From positions 1-38,399 of the forward strand of contig QAPD01000002.1 of the NCBI GenBank assembly GCA_003052455.1: a stretch of 38,399 nucleotides of DNA. Direction: 5' to 3'. The notes below the pieces were generated by a model. The model was given only the letters and a program-made list of their open reading frames with translations. It made no database searches and was not told the DNA's origin. Shown piece after piece: positions 36,355 to 38,399 of the stretch; position 1 is the stretch's first letter, and each line of letters begins with the position of its first letter. The position numbers and the translations under genes were made by a program. This DNA is from Sphaerisporangium cinnabarinum. Its GTDB lineage: Bacteria; Actinomycetota; Actinomycetes; Actinomycetales; Cellulomonadaceae.

Positions 36355-38027
36355 GCCGTCGCCCCGGACGGAGCGGCGAACACGTCGGGGCGGCGCACGA
36401 GGTGCGGGCCGAGCACGAGCGCGTCCACGGGGGCGGACCCGAAGAGCTCGAGCGCGTCGCGCGGGTCGTCGACCATCGGGCGGCCCGCGGTGTTGAGGCT
36501 CGTGTTGACGACGACCGGCAGCCCGGTGAGCTCCTTGAACGCCCGGATCGTCGCCTGCAGGCGCGGCGTCGACCCGTCGACGGTCTGGATGCGTGCCGTC
36601 CCGTCGACGTGCACGACGGCCGCGATCCGGTCGCGCCACGCGGGCGCCACGTCGTGCACGAACAGCATGTACGGGCTCGGGACGGGCCCGCCGGAGAAGA
36701 TCTCCGCGGCGTCCTCGAGCAGGACCATCGGCGCCACGGGCCGGAACTGCTCGCGGCCCTTCACGTCGTTGAGGCGCTCCAGGTTCTCCACCGGTCCCGG
36801 GTGCGCGAGCAGGGAGCGGTGCCCCAGCGCGCGCGGTCCGAGCTCGGCGCGGCCGTCGAACCACGCCACGACGCCGTTTTCGGCGAGGATGCGTCCGACC
36901 TCGGCGGGCAGGTCGTCGGGCGTCGTGAACGGCACCTGCGCCGTGCGCAGCCACCGGGCGAGCGCCTCGTCGCCCCACGCGCGGCCGAGCGCCGCCGAGC
37001 CCATCGGCTCGACGGTGTCGCCCGCCTCCGCGGCGAGCTGGAGCGCCGCGCCCAGCGCCGTGCCGGAGTCGCCCGCCGCGGGCTGGACCCACACCTCCTC
37101 GAACGGCGACTCGCGCCAGACCCGCGAGTTCGCGACGCAGTTCAGCGCCGTGCCGCCCGCCATGGTCAGCACGCGGTCGCCCGTCTGCCCGTGGAGCCAC
37201 GTGGCGAGGTCGACGAGCACCTCCTCGAGCCGTGCCTGCACCGACGCCGCGAGGTCGGCGTGCCTGGCCCGGCCGCCGTGCGCGGTGCCCCACGTGCCGT
37301 CGTCCGTGCGGCGCGGCGCCCAGCGCTCCCAGTCGGGCACCTCGGCGACGAAGCCGCCGTCGCCCGTCGCGTAGAGCACCTCGCGCAGGTCGTCGAGGAA
37401 GCGCGGCTCGCCGTACGACGCGAGCGCCATGACCTTGTACTCGTCGCTCGACCGCAGGAAGCCCAGGTGCTCGGTGAGGGACTCGTAGACCAGCCCGAGC
37501 GAGTGCGGCAGCTCCTGGCTCGCGAGCACCTCGAGGCGGCCGTGGTCGTAGCGGCCCGCGAGGTGGGACGAGCGCTCCCCGCGGCCGTCGAGCGACAGGA
37601 CGCTCGCGACCGGGAACGGCGACGCCAGCGCGGCCGACGCCGCGTGCGCGACCTCGTGCGGCACGAACCGCACCGTCGAGGGGGACAGGCCCGGCAGCGC
37701 GGTGGCGAGGAACTGCGGCGCGCGCTCGGCGTACTGCACGCGCAGCCAGTCCCACGGGTCCGGCAGGCCCATCTCCTCGGCGGGCTTGGCGAGAGCCGGG
37801 TCGAACGAGTACGCGACGGCGTCCAGGTCCTGGGGGCGCAGCCCGCCCTCCTCGAGGCACCAGGTCATCGCCTTCTCCGGGAGCTCCCACGCCGCGAACG
37901 GCAGCGGGCGCTTGCCGTGCTTGCGCCGGGAGAAGCGTTCCTCCTCCGCGGCGGCGACCACCCGGCCGTCGACGACGAGGGCGGCGGACGGGTCGTGGAA
38001 CAGGGCGTTGACTCCGAGGACGCGCAT
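36351..38027 (-). CDS. NodU/CmcH-family carbamoyltransferase
   Basis: A 558-residue protein. The N-terminal kinase-like domain starts MRVLGVNALFHDPSAALVVDGRVVAAAEEERFSRRKH, with metal-site histidines in FVPHEVAHAAS (H124, H128), SLDGRGERSSH and the MAGGTALNCVANSRVW motif. The C-terminal YrdC-like domain contains LGPRALGHRSLLAHP, NDVKGREQFRPVAPMVL and LPVVVNTSLNTAGRPMVDDP. Family members transfer a carbamoyl group from carbamoyl phosphate, via carbamoyl-AMP, to a hydroxyl of a sugar (NodU) or antibiotic (CmcH). Here it probably carbamoylates the heptose glycan or a precursor. First gene of the eight-gene operon. GAGGAAGG lies 10 nt before the ATG at 38027. Confidence 0.92.
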   Translation of the reverse strand: MRVLGVNALFHDPSAALVVDGRVVAAAEEERFSRRKHGKRPLPFAAWELPEKAMTWCLEEGGLRPQDLDAVAYSFDPALAKPAEEMGLPDPWDWLRVQYAERAPQFLATALPGLSPSTVRFVPHEVAHAASAALASPFPVASVLSLDGRGERSSHLAGRYDHGRLEVLASQELPHSLGLVYESLTEHLGFLRSSDEYKVMALASYGEPRFLDDLREVLYATGDGGFVAEVPDWERWAPRRTDDGTWGTAHGGRARHADLAASVQARLEEVLVDLATWLHGQTGDRVLTMAGGTALNCVANSRVWRESPFEEVWVQPAAGDSGTALGAALQLAAEAGDTVEPMGSAALGRAWGDEALARWLRTAQVPFTTPDDLPAEVGRILAENGVVAWFDGRAELGPRALGHRSLLAHPGPVENLERLNDVKGREQFRPVAPMVLLEDAAEIFSGGPVPSPYMLFVHDVAPAWRDRIAAVVHVDGTARIQTVDGSTPRLQATIRAFKELTGLPVVVNTSLNTAGRPMVDDPRDALELFGSAPVDALVLGPHLVRRPDVFAAPSGATA

Positions 38028-38210
38028 GGGCTGCGAGCCTTCCTCGTTCGGGTCAGGCTCGTGGTGCGCCTCGAGAAAGGGGGCACTCGACCTGGCACGT
38101 GCGGGTCGGCTCTGCTGCAACCCGACTTCACCCTGACCCGGAGAAGCGGTTCTCGCACGCCGACGTCGCACCGACGGGTGTTTCTCTTCGTGCGACCCCG
38201 GGAGGCCCGC
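38028..38210. promoter_or_regulatory. Divergent control region, heptose operon and ALDH gene
   Basis: A 183-nt region. A perfect 9-bp inverted repeat, CGGGTCAGG (38049-38057) and CCTGACCCG (38132-38140), encloses a smaller pair (CGGGT near 38102, ACCCG near 38120). These could be operator half-sites. On the minus strand TTGCAG near 38120 is a possible -35, but no good -10 follows. I could not define a promoter with confidence. Confidence 0.4.
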
Positions 38211-38399
38211 ATGACCACGACCACCGCACCCACCACCCAGCCCGACCCGTCCGCGCCGGCCGCGGGCGAGCGCCGCCTCGAGCGGGCCGACCCGGCCACG
38301 GGCCGACCCGCCGCCCCGGTCCGCTGCGCGGGCGCCGACGAGGTCGACGCCGCGGTGCGCGCCGCCGCGGCCGCCTGGCCCGCGTGGCGCGCGACGCCG
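38211..38399 (+). CDS. Aldehyde dehydrogenase, N-terminal fragment
   Basis: The ATG at 38211 is preceded by GGGAGG with 6-nt spacing, and the frame is open to the window end, giving 63 residues. The sequence ERADPATGRPAAPVRCAGADEVDAAVRAAAAAWPAWRATP is the standard start of NAD(P)-dependent aldehyde dehydrogenases (DPATG motif, then an AAVRAA helix and AWRATP). The catalytic Cys and Glu lie beyond the window. It is transcribed away from the heptose operon and may share regulation with it. Subfamily (betaine aldehyde, succinate semialdehyde or other) cannot be told from this fragment. Confidence 0.75.
   Translation, partial: MTTTTAPTTQPDPSAPAAGERRLERADPATGRPAAPVRCAGADEVDAAVRAAAAAWPAWRATP

Noticed and set aside
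1-38399. CRISPR arrays, insertion sequences or prophage genes
   Set aside because: No regularly spaced repeats with unique spacers, no transposase or integrase, no phage structural genes.

Overview
The window is very GC-rich DNA (well over 70% by eye) with GTG starts, many 4-nt start/stop overlaps and little non-coding space. This points to an actinobacterium. The DnaE2/ImuB mutasome genes, a CtpE-type ATPase, a CueP lipoprotein and a secreted ThuA protein suggest a soil actinomycete such as the Cellulomonas/Cellulosimicrobium/Promicromonospora relatives; that placement is inference.

Layout. 1-4219: end of imuB and complete dnaE2 (translesion synthesis). 4333-4617: small membrane protein, then a tandem repeat. 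4737-7165 (minus): RIO-type kinase, Gfo/Idh/MocA oxidoreductase, NTF2-like protein. 7419-9857: ctpE cation ATPase, probably leaderless. 9886-10713 (minus): membrane metal-dependent hydrolase. 10714-11752: a promoter, a 43-codon peptide gene with an Arg-Arg-Arg run, a textbook intrinsic terminator, tRNA-Arg(ACG) and tRNA-Arg(CCG), leading into rtcB (11753-12985). 13100-15452 (minus): OmpR-type two-component system. 15733-17178: secreted ThuA protein. 17276-17851 (minus): CueP-like lipoprotein. 17962-21823 (minus): four-gene catabolic operon (GATase1-like, ribokinase, DMT transporter, phosphotriesterase-like) facing a LacI regulator (21999-23021). A consensus promoter and TTGCGCAA operators lie between them. 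23058-24398 (minus): APC permease. 24584-26964: UDP-xylose pathway pair (UXS-like decarboxylase, UDP-glucose dehydrogenase). 26940-27194 (minus): small membrane protein.

27238-38027 (minus) is the most striking region. Eight genes are joined by seven consecutive 4-nt overlaps: carbamoyltransferase, GT2-GmhB fusion, GT9, GT4-like, GT4, a trifunctional GmhA-HldE fusion, SDR and a second GT9. Together they encode the four activities that turn sedoheptulose 7-phosphate into a nucleotide-activated D-glycero-D-manno-heptose, plus several glycosyltransferases (two of the heptosyltransferase family) and a sugar carbamoyltransferase. This is a heptose glycan assembly line in an apparently Gram-positive organism that should lack LPS. 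A divergent aldehyde dehydrogenase gene begins at 38211 and runs off the window.

The two observations I would check first are this fused heptose/carbamoyl-glycan operon, and the arginine-codon leader peptide plus terminator in front of two tRNA-Arg genes and rtcB, which looks like a possible attenuation or RNA-repair circuit.
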